Assembly: GCF_023656745.1 (NCBI RefSeq)
Contig: NZ_JAMOKO010000012.1
Location: 1 to 64,000, forward strand
DNA: 64,000 nucleotides
Reading direction: 5' to 3'
Source: Collinsella sp. BG-O-102
Lineage (GTDB): Bacteria; Actinomycetota; Coriobacteriia; Coriobacteriales; Coriobacteriaceae
Shown here: piece by piece, positions 24,000 through 32,947 of the stretch
How the letters are laid out: each line of letters opens with the position of its first letter
Numbering within the stretch: position 1 is the stretch's first letter
The notes under the pieces: model-generated
The model's database searches: none
The model's input: only the letters and a program-made list of their open reading frames with translations
Told to the model about the DNA's origin: nothing
Made by a program: the position numbers and the translations under genes

Positions 24000-25301
24000 A
24001 TGCAGCGACAGCTTATGAGTGAACTTATCGCTTGGAAATCAAGGGCGAATCGCAAACCTCTCTTGCTTAGGGGAGCCCGCCAGACAGGAAAGACTTGGCT
24101 TCTTAACGAATTCGCAAGCCAGCAGTATCGAAACGTCATTCGTTTTGACTTTATGCTCGAGCCGAGCACACGCTCGCTGTTCGATGGGGACCTCGACCCC
24201 AAGCGCATCATCTCCCAGATAGAACTCCTACGTGGCCAAACCGTAACGCCGGCAGACACGCTCATCATCTTCGACGAGATCCAAGAGGCGCCACGCGGGA
24301 TCACCTCACTCAAGTACTTCAACGAACTTGCACCCGAATACCACATCGTGGCAGCCGGTTCCTATATGGGCCTCGCGCTCCGACGCGAAAACGAGTCATT
24401 TCCCGTCGGCAAAATCGACCAGCTCACCATGCGTCCCATGGGGTTTGCCGAGTTCGTTCGTGCCGTCGACGGCAACCCGCTCGCCGATGCCATCCTTGCC
24501 GCAGACATGAACCTTCTGGCAAACGTTACCGAAAAGCTCGAGCGCTTGCTCAAGGAATACCTTGTTGTCGGCGGTATGCCCGAAGTTGTCTCCACTTTCG
24601 CCGAGACACGCGACTTCATCGAAGCCCGAAGGCTTCAACAGCAAATCATCGAGGCTTACGAATCCGATTTTGGCAAACATGCACCCGCCCGCATCGTCGA
24701 GCGCATGAGGTTGGTTTGGAAATCCCTTCCCGGCCAGCTTGCAAAGGAGAACAAGAAGTTTGTCTATGGCGCCCTTCGTCCCGGAGCGCGCGCACGCGAT
24801 TTCGAGGAAAGCCTCCAGTGGCTCACGGACTACGGAATCGTTCATAAGGTGCCACGTGTTTCCGCTCTAAAGGCGCCGCTCTCGAGCTACGAAGACCTCT
24901 CGGGCTTCAAACTGTTCTGCATCGACACCGGCATCCTCGGAGCGCTCTCCGGTCTCTCTCCGGCCATCGTTCTTAACGGATCCGCTGTTTTTACCGAGTT
25001 CAAAGGTTCGCTGACCGAACAATACGTCGCGCAGGAGCTTTTGCTCCAGGACAAAACTCCCGCGTATTGGTCCTCTACCTCCGGCAATGCCGAAACCGAC
25101 TTTGCCATCGACCATGCGGGAACCGTGCTTCCGCTTGAGGTCAAGGCGGCAGAGAACCTTAAAGCGAAGAGTCTGAAAATAGCCTGCGAAAAATTCAAAC
25201 TCGAGCGTTGCGTGAGGAGCTCCCTGGCGGCATATAGAGACGAGGGCATGCTCATCAATATTCCGCTTTGGGAGATTGGGCAAATCGACAAGCTGGCATA
25301 G
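24000..25301 (+). CDS. AAA family ATPase with C-terminal DUF4143 domain
   Basis: This gene encodes a 433-residue protein. The N-terminal ATPase domain has Gly-Ala-Arg-Gln-Thr-Gly-Lys-Thr (Walker A, about residue 32) and Thr-Leu-Ile-Ile-Phe-Asp-Glu-Ile-Gln-Glu (Walker B). The C-terminal DUF4143 domain has a nuclease-like core, with Glu-Thr-Asp-Phe-Ala-Ile-Asp followed by Leu-Pro-Leu-Glu-Val-Lys-Ala-Ala-Glu, which fits a PD-(D/E)xK site. The function of this abundant family is unknown. The start at 24000 has GGGAGGC upstream. Base composition looks less GC-rich than its neighbours, and it is bracketed by two copies of one palindromic repeat. Confidence 0.88.
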   Translation: MQRQLMSELIAWKSRANRKPLLLRGARQTGKTWLLNEFASQQYRNVIRFDFMLEPSTRSLFDGDLDPKRIISQIELLRGQTVTPADTLIIFDEIQEAPRGITSLKYFNELAPEYHIVAAGSYMGLALRRENESFPVGKIDQLTMRPMGFAEFVRAVDGNPLADAILAADMNLLANVTEKLERLLKEYLVVGGMPEVVSTFAETRDFIEARRLQQQIIEAYESDFGKHAPARIVERMRLVWKSLPGQLAKENKKFVYGALRPGARARDFEESLQWLTDYGIVHKVPRVSALKAPLSSYEDLSGFKLFCIDTGILGALSGLSPAIVLNGSAVFTEFKGSLTEQYVAQELLLQDKTPAYWSSTSGNAETDFAIDHAGTVLPLEVKAAENLKAKSLKIACEKFKLERCVRSSLAAYRDEGMLINIPLWEIGQIDKLA

Positions 25302-25308
25302 GCGCCAT

Positions 25309-25370
25309 GGGGACGCCCCGCAAGGACTGTCCCCAGGTGCCGGCAGAAAAGGAACGTCCCCAGGTGCCGG
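25309..25370. repeat. GTCCCCAGGTGCCGGC-type REP unit
   Basis: GGGGACGCCCC is followed by two copies of TCCCCAGGTGCCGGC about 26 bases apart. It belongs to the GGGGAC-type repeats and sits directly next to the following palindrome. Confidence 0.6.
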
Positions 25371-25376
25371 CTGTTG

Positions 25377-25444
25377 AGTTGCGGTGGAATAGGGACTGTT
25401 TGGTGCCCGAAAGGGCGATTTTAGTCCGTATTTCACCGCAACTT
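25377..25444. repeat. AAGTTGCGGTGGAATAG palindromic repeat, copy 2
   Basis: The left arm AGTTGCGGTGGAATAGGGACT and the right arm AGTCCGTATTTCACCGCAACT are inverted with two mismatches. The right arm ends two bases before the stop codon of the phosphatase gene. Confidence 0.8.
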
Positions 25445-25446
25445 AT

Positions 25447-26448
25447 TTAGAGGGCGCTGAGGCTGGGGGTCCAGGAGATGGTGGGGGTCGCACCGTCGAG
25501 AGCCTCGTTGATGGTGGCGGCCATGCCGGCGAGTAAGCTGTTCTCGCTTACAGTGAGCGTCTTGTAGCCGCCGGCTCGCATAAGCTCGCGGATTACCACG
25601 GCACCAGCCAAGATCACGCCCGCGCGTTTGGACTGTACACCCGGTAGAGCGGCGATGCCGTCCGCATCCAACGCAGACATGCGCTCGATAGCGGCCGAAA
25701 CCTGATCCAGCGAAAGCTCGCGCAGGTGCACAAAGCTCGAATCGTACGGTTCCAGCTCATGAACGAGCGCCACGAGTGTGGTGACGGTGCCACCCACTGC
25801 GACCAAGCGTTCGGCGCGCTCAAAATTGCTCGGCAGGCCCTCAAAATAGGCAGCGAACTGCTCGCCCGCCCACGCGGCAGCGGCAGTAAGCTCGCCGCGT
25901 GCGGGCGGCAGTGCCGAGAAAAATCGCTCCGTCACACGGCGACAACCGATGTCCAGCGAACGCGTGCCCTCCAGCGCAAAGACCCCACGCTCCGGCGCAT
26001 AGACGCCCGTCGCGAGCTCCGTGGATCCGCCGCCCGAATCGGCAACAATGATGCGCTCGCCGGCAAAGTCGTGCGCCACGCCAAAAAACGTCAGGCGCGC
26101 CTCGACCTCGCCCGGAATCACCTGCGGTTCGAGCCCCAGCTCACGCAGACCGTCCAGCAGCAGTGCGGCATTGGATGCATCGCGCGCGGCGCTCGTGCAT
26201 GTGGTGCAAATGCACGCGGCCCCAAAGGCACGCGCCTCGTCCACAAACATGCGACACGCAGCGAGCACACGCTCGACAGCCGCCTCGCAAAAGCGACCCG
26301 TCGCGTCCACACCCTCGCCCAGGTCGGTAATCTCGGTATGCTTGGACGATCCCACGATCGCCCCGCCCTCGACCTGGGCCAACACCAGTCGCGACGACAC
26401 CGTTCCCAGATCGATCGCCGCCACCTTATATCGTTTGCAATCTGCCAT
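25447..26448 (-). CDS. Ppx/GppA family exopolyphosphatase
   Basis: This gene encodes a 333-residue protein of the ASKHA fold. The N-terminal phosphate loop reads Ala-Ala-Ile-Asp-Leu-Gly-Thr-Val-Ser-Ser-Arg-Leu, and the second loop Asp-Ser-Gly-Gly-Gly-Ser-Thr-Glu. These enzymes hydrolyse polyphosphate or the pppGpp 5'-phosphate. The protein is shorter than E. coli Ppx, matching the single-domain type of Actinobacteria. It is co-oriented with the DivIC-like gene 20 bases upstream, and they probably form one transcript. Confidence 0.88.
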   Translation of the reverse strand: MADCKRYKVAAIDLGTVSSRLVLAQVEGGAIVGSSKHTEITDLGEGVDATGRFCEAAVERVLAACRMFVDEARAFGAACICTTCTSAARDASNAALLLDGLRELGLEPQVIPGEVEARLTFFGVAHDFAGERIIVADSGGGSTELATGVYAPERGVFALEGTRSLDIGCRRVTERFFSALPPARGELTAAAAWAGEQFAAYFEGLPSNFERAERLVAVGGTVTTLVALVHELEPYDSSFVHLRELSLDQVSAAIERMSALDADGIAALPGVQSKRAGVILAGAVVIRELMRAGGYKTLTVSENSLLAGMAATINEALDGATPTISWTPSLSAL

Positions 26449-26468
26449 TGCGGGTTCCCCTCCGGGCG

Positions 26469-27230
26469 CTACTCGCCGTTGGACACGACCGTCTGGCCCT
26501 CGACACCGTTAAACCCAAACAGCATGTCGAGCGCCTGGATATACCACGGGGCGTCCTTACCGACTTCTTCGATTTCCTTGGCAACTTCGCTGGCCTTCTT
26601 GGCGTTCGACGACTTCTTGCTCGAAGACGAATCCGAATCGTCGTCCAGGCCCTGCACTTCAATCCTCTTCTCGCCTGGCATCACCAGGCCCAAGTCCTCG
26701 GATGCCGCGTCCTTGATACCCTCCTCCGAGAGCAGCTTGTCGACGCTTTTTTGCAGCTCATCATTGTATTGCTGACGAATCTCGACCTGCTTGGCCAAGA
26801 TATCGCTCGAACGCTTTGCCACGTACAGATCGCGCACGGGGAAATACAGGCTCACGAGCACCAGAGCAACGACGATGCCGATGAATAGCCCTCGCTGAGG
26901 ACCATGGGTAAAGTCGTAGATCGCCTTGACCACCGCGTTGTCGTTGGCGTAGTGCATAAAGTCCGAGCCCGAAAAACGGTTCGAGGGCCTGCTCGACCTG
27001 TCGTGCGTCTGGGCCGAGGGACGCGACGCATGCGACGAACGTGCCGGGCGCACTGGTCCATCTGTCGAAGTATTCACTTGAGCATTGGGGCGCGAGGTAC
27101 TTGTCGGGCGTTGCATGGAGCGGTCGGCGCCGGCGTAGGCGGACCCACCGAGCTGCACCGTGCGCGCACGGCGAGGCGACGGCTCACGCGAACCGGCGGA
27201 ATAGTACCTGTTGTCGTAAATCTGATCCAT
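26469..27230 (-). CDS. Septum formation initiator (DivIC/FtsL-like) family protein
   Basis: This gene encodes a 253-residue single-pass membrane protein. A long Ser/Arg/Pro-rich cytoplasmic N-terminus (about 1-130) is followed by a membrane helix (about 133-155). A coiled coil (Leu-Ala-Lys-Gln-Val-Glu-Ile-Arg-Gln-Gln-Tyr-Asn-Asp-Glu-Leu) and a Ser/Lys-rich acidic tail come next. The layout fits the DivIC-like proteins that join FtsL and FtsQ in the division complex, and such genes often follow enolase in Actinobacteria, as here. The start at 27230 has AAGGCG upstream. Assignment rests on architecture. Confidence 0.72.
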   Translation of the reverse strand: MDQIYDNRYYSAGSREPSPRRARTVQLGGSAYAGADRSMQRPTSTSRPNAQVNTSTDGPVRPARSSHASRPSAQTHDRSSRPSNRFSGSDFMHYANDNAVVKAIYDFTHGPQRGLFIGIVVALVLVSLYFPVRDLYVAKRSSDILAKQVEIRQQYNDELQKSVDKLLSEEGIKDAASEDLGLVMPGEKRIEVQGLDDDSDSSSSKKSSNAKKASEVAKEIEEVGKDAPWYIQALDMLFGFNGVEGQTVVSNGE

Positions 27231-27321
27231 GTGCGCCTTGTGCGGTTGAGGTTTGTTTGCGCTAAGTATTCTAGTTATAGCACGAGCGCGCGCACCGCCT
27301 TCGCCAGCCTTTGCTCGACAT

Positions 27322-27354
27322 AAAAAAGGCGCTGAGCCGTATGGCCCAGCGCCC
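27322..27354 (-). terminator. Terminator of eno
   Basis: On the minus strand GGGCGCTGGGCC pairs with GGCTCAGCGCC and is followed directly by TTTTTT. Confidence 0.88.
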
Positions 27355-27426
27355 AATGGTGCTCAACCGCGCCCGGCTGGAGCAAGGCGAATCCGAGTCT
27401 TCCCCGCCCCCGCGACCTCCGCGTGC

Positions 27427-28728
<1,302 letters not shown>

Positions 28729-28864
28729 TCACTTAGAAACGTAGTGGATGCAAGCGACCGGCTGACCGTGCACCATCGGTGCGTCTCCGTAAGTTAGCCA
28801 TGTCGCACTTTTTGCATTATGCCCTAAGTTAGCCGAGGGATACACTTGATTTTCGAAAAATTTA

Positions 28865-28901
28865 GCGGGAACGATGAGGCATGTCAGCCCGTCGTTCCCG
28901 C
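28865..28901 (-). terminator. Terminator of mazG
   Basis: GCGGGAACGA pairs perfectly with TCGTTCCCGC, and TAAATTTTT follows on the minus strand, within five bases of the mazG stop. Confidence 0.85.
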
Positions 28902-28905
28902 AGTC

Positions 28906-29766
28906 TTACTCCTCCGCCTTTGCGGCATCCCACAGGTCGTTGAGGTCGTGGGTCGAAAGCTCGGCAAGATCCACGTGGGCGTCGGACGCCATCTGCTCCA
29001 TCGCGGCCCAGCGACGGCGGAACTTTGCCGTGCTGGCGCGCAGGGCGCTCTCGGCGTCGATCCCCTCTTTGCGCGCGACGTTGACCAGGGCAAAGAGCAG
29101 ATCGCCAAACTCCATTTCGCGCTCGGGCGAGCCAGGGGCCTCGGCCTCAAACTCGGCACGCTCCTCGGCAACCTCGTCCCACACGTCCTGGACCGTCTCC
29201 CACTCAAAGCCTACGGCGGCCGCCTTGCGTGACACCTTCTGCGCCTGCATCAACGCCGGCAGATGCGTGGGCACGCCATCGAGCAGACCCTCGGGCGCGG
29301 CCTCGCCCGCCGCCACGGCCTTGTCCTTGGCGGCTTTCTCGGCAAGCTTGACCTCGTCCCAAATCTTGAGCACCTCGTCGGAGCTCTCGGCATCCGCATC
29401 GCCAAACACGTGCGGGTGGCGGCGAATGAGCTTGGCGTCGATATCGCGCGCCACGTCGGCCAGCGTAAACTCGCCGGCGTCGGCAGCAATCTGCGCATGC
29501 AGCACGACCTGCATGAGCACGTCACCCAGTTCCTCGCGCAGGTGAACCGCGTCGTCCGCCTCGATGCAGTCGAGCGCCTCGTAGGCCTCCTCGATCATGT
29601 TCTTGCCGATGCTGCGGTGCGTCTGCTCGCGGTCCCACGGGCAGCCATCGGGCTGACGCAGACGCCAGATGGTCTGCACCAGATGCTGCAGCTCGGCCGA
29701 CGCGTCTATCAGCGTGGGCAGATCGCGCGAGCCCTCGGCATTTTGCTGAGCCATATGCTGCGCCAT
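28906..29766 (-). CDS. mazG: Nucleoside triphosphate pyrophosphohydrolase MazG
   Basis: This gene encodes a 286-residue all-alpha NTP-PPase that hydrolyses (d)NTPs to monophosphates and clears aberrant nucleotides. The first MazG domain shows Cys-Pro-Trp-Asp-Arg-Glu-Gln-Thr-His-Arg-Ser-Ile, Glu-Glu-Ala-Tyr-Glu and Glu-Glu-Leu-Gly-Asp-Val-Leu-Met-Gln-Val. The second has Glu-Glu-x-Ala-Glu-Phe and Glu-Phe-Gly-Asp-Leu-Leu-Phe-Ala-Leu-Val. The length matches two-domain MazG. Its ribosome binding site GGAGGAGGAC lies in the last codons of the phosphoesterase gene, so translation is coupled. Confidence 0.93.
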   Translation of the reverse strand: MAQHMAQQNAEGSRDLPTLIDASAELQHLVQTIWRLRQPDGCPWDREQTHRSIGKNMIEEAYEALDCIEADDAVHLREELGDVLMQVVLHAQIAADAGEFTLADVARDIDAKLIRRHPHVFGDADAESSDEVLKIWDEVKLAEKAAKDKAVAAGEAAPEGLLDGVPTHLPALMQAQKVSRKAAAVGFEWETVQDVWDEVAEERAEFEAEAPGSPEREMEFGDLLFALVNVARKEGIDAESALRASTAKFRRRWAAMEQMASDAHVDLAELSTHDLNDLWDAAKAEE

Positions 29767-29768
29767 GG

Positions 29769-30317
29769 TTAGTCCTCCTCCAGGATCACGTGGCGGAACG
29801 CGCCGCCCTCGTAGATGCCGTAGCTGTGCGAGCCGTCCTTGGGGATGCTCACGCTGCCGGGGTTGAAGAGCCACAGGCCCGGGTGCGCGGCGCTTTCCTC
29901 GTTGACCTTGATGTGCGTGTGGCCGTAGACGAGCGCGGAGCCCTCGGGCAGCGCGGGCGCGTGGTCGACGCTGTTGTGCATGCCGGCGCCAAAGACATGG
30001 CCGTGCGTCAGGAACAGCTCGCGGCCAGTCTCGTCAAACAGCGTGGCGTAGTCGGCCATGACGGGGAAGTCGAGGACCATCTGGTCGACCTCAGCGTCGC
30101 AGTTGCCGCGCACCGCGATGATGCGGTCGGCTAGGGCGTTGAGCAGCGGAATCACGCGCTTGGGAGCATAGTCGCGCGGCAGGTCGTTGCGCGGACCGTG
30201 ATAAAGCAGGTCGCCCAGCAGGACGATGCGGTCGGGCTGCTCGGACTCAATGGCGGCGCAGAGGCGCTCGGTCCAGTATGCCGAGCCGTGGATGTCGGAA
30301 GCGATGAGGTATTTCAT
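29769..30317 (-). CDS. YfcE/MJ0936-type phosphodiesterase
   Basis: This gene encodes a 182-residue single-domain metallophosphoesterase with Ala-Ser-Asp-Ile-His-Gly-Ser at the N-terminus, Leu-Leu-Gly-Asp-Leu-Leu-Tyr-His-Gly-Pro-Arg, Arg-Gly-Asn-Cys-Asp, Leu-Thr-His-Gly-His, and Gly-His-Thr-His-Ile. The closing Asn-Pro-Gly-Ser-Val-Ser-Ile-Pro is characteristic of the YfcE family. The natural substrate is unknown. It is the first gene of a two-gene unit with mazG. Confidence 0.9.
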   Translation of the reverse strand: MKYLIASDIHGSAYWTERLCAAIESEQPDRIVLLGDLLYHGPRNDLPRDYAPKRVIPLLNALADRIIAVRGNCDAEVDQMVLDFPVMADYATLFDETGRELFLTHGHVFGAGMHNSVDHAPALPEGSALVYGHTHIKVNEESAAHPGLWLFNPGSVSIPKDGSHSYGIYEGGAFRHVILEED

Positions 30318-30390
30318 GGGGAGATCCTTTCGAATGGGGTTGATGGGGGCTGAATACGGGATCCGGCGGATGCGGAGCCCATCTACCGTG

Positions 30391-30876
30391 TTACTCGAAT
30401 CGCAGTGCCGCGCTCTGAGCCGCCTGCATCACGCGTTGGAGCGGCACGCCATGTTCGCGGGCAAGACGGGCGCAATCCTCGTACTCGGGAGCCGCGCGCT
30501 CGCTGCCGTCGGGCAGGGTCGCCACCTTAACGGATACCTCGCCCCATGGCGTCGTTACGCGCTCAAAGCGGCGTGGCAGGCAAACGCGTTCCATCACCTG
30601 GCGACGAATGGCGTTGGTCGTGGTCTCCAAAAAGATAATCGTCTGCAAGCGCTCGATATCATCGTGCGAGCAGATTACCTGCAGCTGCCAGCCGGGGCGG
30701 CCCTTTTTGCAGTAAAGCGGCAACCAATGCACCTCGCGGGCGCCGGCCTTGCGCAGGCAATCGGCAGCGTAGGCAAGCACCTCGGGCGACGCATCATCGA
30801 TGTCGCACTCCAGTTTGACGATAGTTTCGGGCGCATCAGTCTCGCGAGACAGCGGGGATGTGCTATCGCATTGCAT
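30391..30876 (-). CDS. Free-standing C-terminal domain of LarC (nickel-pincer cofactor biosynthesis)
   Basis: This gene encodes a 161-residue protein matching the C-terminal domain of LarC/DUF111 (Val-Lys-Leu-Glu-Cys-Asp-Ile-Asp-Asp-Ala-Ser-Pro-Glu-Val-Leu, Lys-Lys-Gly-Arg-Pro-Gly-Trp-Gln-Leu-Gln-Val, and Arg-Arg-x-x-Met-Glu-Arg). LarC inserts nickel into the pincer cofactor of lactate racemase with CTP. The N-terminal domain is absent, and no larB or larE is adjacent. In Lactobacillus plantarum the two halves can be joined by frameshifting, but here nothing resembling the first half precedes it. The start at 30876 has GGAT upstream. Confidence 0.72.
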   Translation of the reverse strand: MQCDSTSPLSRETDAPETIVKLECDIDDASPEVLAYAADCLRKAGAREVHWLPLYCKKGRPGWQLQVICSHDDIERLQTIIFLETTTNAIRRQVMERVCLPRRFERVTTPWGEVSVKVATLPDGSERAAPEYEDCARLAREHGVPLQRVMQAAQSAALRFE

Positions 30877-31010
30877 ACGGTCTGGATCCTTTCCGCGCGG
30901 GCTCGTTTTGTTCACCCAAACGCTAGCACATCGCAGGCTGCGCGAGTGTGACGGCGCGTGATGAGCGCGATTTTCCTTGTCGACAAGAAACCGACACTCC
31001 ACCGCCCCGG

Positions 31011-31080
31011 CCAAACATGTACATCAGCCTCCAAACATGTCATTATTTGCAGCTTTTGGAGGCTGATGTACATGTATTGG
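31011..31080. repeat. Palindrome with 25-bp arms upstream of the PHP gene
   Basis: CCAAACATGTACATCAGCC and following bases (31011-31035) pair with 31054-31080, with a single inserted base. A CATTATTTGC-containing loop separates the arms. The palindrome CTTGTCGACAAG lies nearby at 30975-30986. No other copy was noticed in the window. Confidence 0.7.
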
Positions 31081-31195
31081 AGCAAGCGAGGCCGCGCCGC
31101 GCAGCCTTTCCAATCGATTTCGAGCTCCGGCGCGCGGCGTGTTGAGAGCTGCAACATTACAATGGAGCGGATTCGCCAAATGCAAAGGAGTCGCC

Positions 31196-32107
31196 ATGTC
31201 TGCCTGCCCGCTGGTCGATTGCCATACCCACACCTCGTTCTCGGACGGCCATGCCTCGTTTGAAGACAACGTTCGCGCCGCTGCTGCGGCCGGCTGCCGC
31301 GTCATGGTCTCGGCCGACCATCTCACACTGCCCGCCAGCATGGATGCCAACTGCGAAGTGCAGGTTACTGAGGGCGACCTGCCGGCACATCGTCTGGCTT
31401 TTGAGGATGCCCGCAAGCTTGCCGCGCAAATCGCGCCGGAGCTCGAGCTTATCTATGGCTTTGAATGCGATTGGTACGAGGGCTGCGAGCCTTTGGTTGA
31501 GCGCTGGTCCCAGGACGCCGTCGTACGCCTGGGCAGCGTGCATTGGATTGGCAACCCAGGCGATATCATGGCCGGTGCCGCGGGTACGGCGGGAACGGAA
31601 AACGTCGCTCGCCCCGATACACCCGATTCCCTTTGCGGCTGGATCGATGATGACACCAACCTGCATGTTTGGGAAAACCTGGGGGTACACGGCGTGTGGG
31701 AGCGCTACGTCGACGACTGGTGCCGCGCTTGCGAAAGCTCACTCAACTTTGACGTAATGGCCCATCCCGACCTGGTCATGCGCTTTTCGAAGGAAGGCTT
31801 TGCGCCCGACTTAGACCCCGCACCGTTTTGGCAGCAGATGGCCGAGTGCGCGCACGATACAGGCCGCCGCGTTGAGGTCTCGACCGCCGCACCGCGCAAG
31901 GGCCTCGAAGACTACTATCCCGCGACCGGATTGCTGCGCCGCTTTGCCCACGCCGAGGTGCCGATCACTTTTGGCTCGGACGCACACCGCGCCTGCGACA
32001 TTTGCTGGAACATCCGTGAGGCCCAGGCACACGCCTACGACTGTGGCTACCGAGCCTTCGACGTCCCCCACCCCACCGGCGAATGGGAATCCACACCCCT
32101 CGCCTAG
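31196..32107 (+). CDS. PHP-domain histidinol-phosphatase (HisJ/HisK type)
   Basis: This gene encodes a 303-residue PHP-family phosphoesterase. The metal-binding motifs are Asp-Cys-His-Thr-His-Thr-Ser-Phe-Ser-Asp at the N-terminus, Ser-Ala-Asp-His-Leu-Thr, Gly-Phe-Glu-Cys-Asp, Gly-Ser-Val-His-Trp-Ile, Met-Ala-His-Pro-Asp, and Gly-Ser-Asp-Ala-His. It probably removes phosphate from histidinol phosphate, the step missing from the convergent histidine operon, which encodes no other histidinol phosphatase. AAAGGAG precedes the ATG. Confidence 0.85.
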   Translation: MSACPLVDCHTHTSFSDGHASFEDNVRAAAAAGCRVMVSADHLTLPASMDANCEVQVTEGDLPAHRLAFEDARKLAAQIAPELELIYGFECDWYEGCEPLVERWSQDAVVRLGSVHWIGNPGDIMAGAAGTAGTENVARPDTPDSLCGWIDDDTNLHVWENLGVHGVWERYVDDWCRACESSLNFDVMAHPDLVMRFSKEGFAPDLDPAPFWQQMAECAHDTGRRVEVSTAAPRKGLEDYYPATGLLRRFAHAEVPITFGSDAHRACDICWNIREAQAHAYDCGYRAFDVPHPTGEWESTPLA

Positions 32108-32119
32108 CCATCCCTTCAT

Positions 32120-32188
32120 AAGTTGCGGTGGAATAGGGATTGTTTTGCCTGATGAAGCGCTTAAACAGTCCCTATTTCACCGCAACTT
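32120..32188. repeat. AAGTTGCGGTGGAATAG palindromic repeat, copy 3
   Basis: A 26-bp inverted repeat with two mismatches (32120-32145 and 32163-32188) starts 12 bases after the phosphatase stop. It is the same family as at 23791 and 25377, with a different loop. Confidence 0.85.
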
Positions 32189-32210
32189 CCATGACCCCGT
32201 TACACCAACA

Positions 32211-32259
32211 AAGACTGTCCCAAACGACTAGTCGTTTAAGAACGTCCCCAATGACTAGT
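32211..32259. repeat. GTCGTTTAAGAACGTCCCC REP unit overlapping the hisE stop
   Basis: The unit carries CGACTAGTCGTTTAAGAACG and ends CCCCAATGACTAG. Its last bases form the hisE stop codon (TAG on the minus strand). It is the same family as at 14131 and 16626. Confidence 0.75.
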
Positions 32260-32572
32260 GGCGGCGGGCGTTGAGTTCGCCGGCCAACTCGTCGAGGGTG
32301 ATGCCGTAGCGCTCAAGCGTCACGAGCAAGTGGTAGACCAGGTCGCCGGCCTCGTAGCGGATGTGATCGTGATCGTTATCCTTGCAGGCCATGATCACCT
32401 CGCTTGCCTCCTCGGCAAGCTTCTTGAGCAGCTCGTCCTCGACGTCGGTCAGCAGACGCGCGGTATAGCTCTCCTGCGGCGATGCATCACGACGACCGTG
32501 AATCACCTCGGCCAGACCTGTCAGCGTCTCACCGATATTTCCATCCTGAACGTTTGCGGTGCGCACACCCAT
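32255..32572 (-). CDS. hisE: Phosphoribosyl-ATP pyrophosphatase
   Basis: This gene encodes a 105-residue all-alpha NTP-PPase for the second step of histidine synthesis (PR-ATP to PR-AMP). Glu-Glu-Ala-Ser-Glu-Val-Ile-Met-Ala and Tyr-Glu-Ala-Gly-Asp-Leu-Val-Tyr-His-Leu-Leu-Val are the metal-binding helices. It is the last gene of the operon, and its stop lies inside a REP unit. HisI is separate, as in other Actinobacteria. Confidence 0.93.
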   Translation of the reverse strand: MGVRTANVQDGNIGETLTGLAEVIHGRRDASPQESYTARLLTDVEDELLKKLAEEASEVIMACKDNDHDHIRYEAGDLVYHLLVTLERYGITLDELAGELNARRH

Positions 32573-32617
32573 GGTTCAATCCTTTCTGGTGGCCGAGCGT
32601 CTAATCGAGCGCCCGCC

Positions 32618-32947
32618 CTACGCGAGTTTCTTAAAGAAACAGGTACGGTTGCCGGTATGGCAGGCCGGGCCCGGCGAGTCGACCTTGACCAGCAGCGTAT
32701 CGCTATCGCAGTCGGCCCAAAGCTCCTTGACCGCCTGCATGTTGCCGCTCGTCGCGCCCTTGTTCCAGAGCTCCTGGCGGCTGCGGCTCCAAAACCACGT
32801 GGTACCGGTCTTGAGCGTAAGCCCCACCGACTCCTCGTTCATCCAAGCAACCATAAGCACCTCGCCGGTGTCGTACTGCTGAACCACACAAGGAATCAGC
32901 CCACGGGCGTCGTATTTAAGCTCGGACGCAGTTGCCACTTGCTCCAT
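32618..32947 (-). CDS. hisI: Phosphoribosyl-AMP cyclohydrolase
   Basis: This gene encodes a 109-residue zinc enzyme for the third step of histidine synthesis. Motifs are Val-Leu-Met-Val-Ala-Trp-Met-Asn, Trp-Ser-Arg-Ser-Arg, the zinc-binding Asp-Cys-Asp-Ser-Asp, and Gly-Pro-Ala-Cys-His-Thr-Gly near the C-terminus. It begins directly at the end of hisF. Confidence 0.95.
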   Translation of the reverse strand: MEQVATASELKYDARGLIPCVVQQYDTGEVLMVAWMNEESVGLTLKTGTTWFWSRSRQELWNKGATSGNMQAVKELWADCDSDTLLVKVDSPGPACHTGNRTCFFKKLA

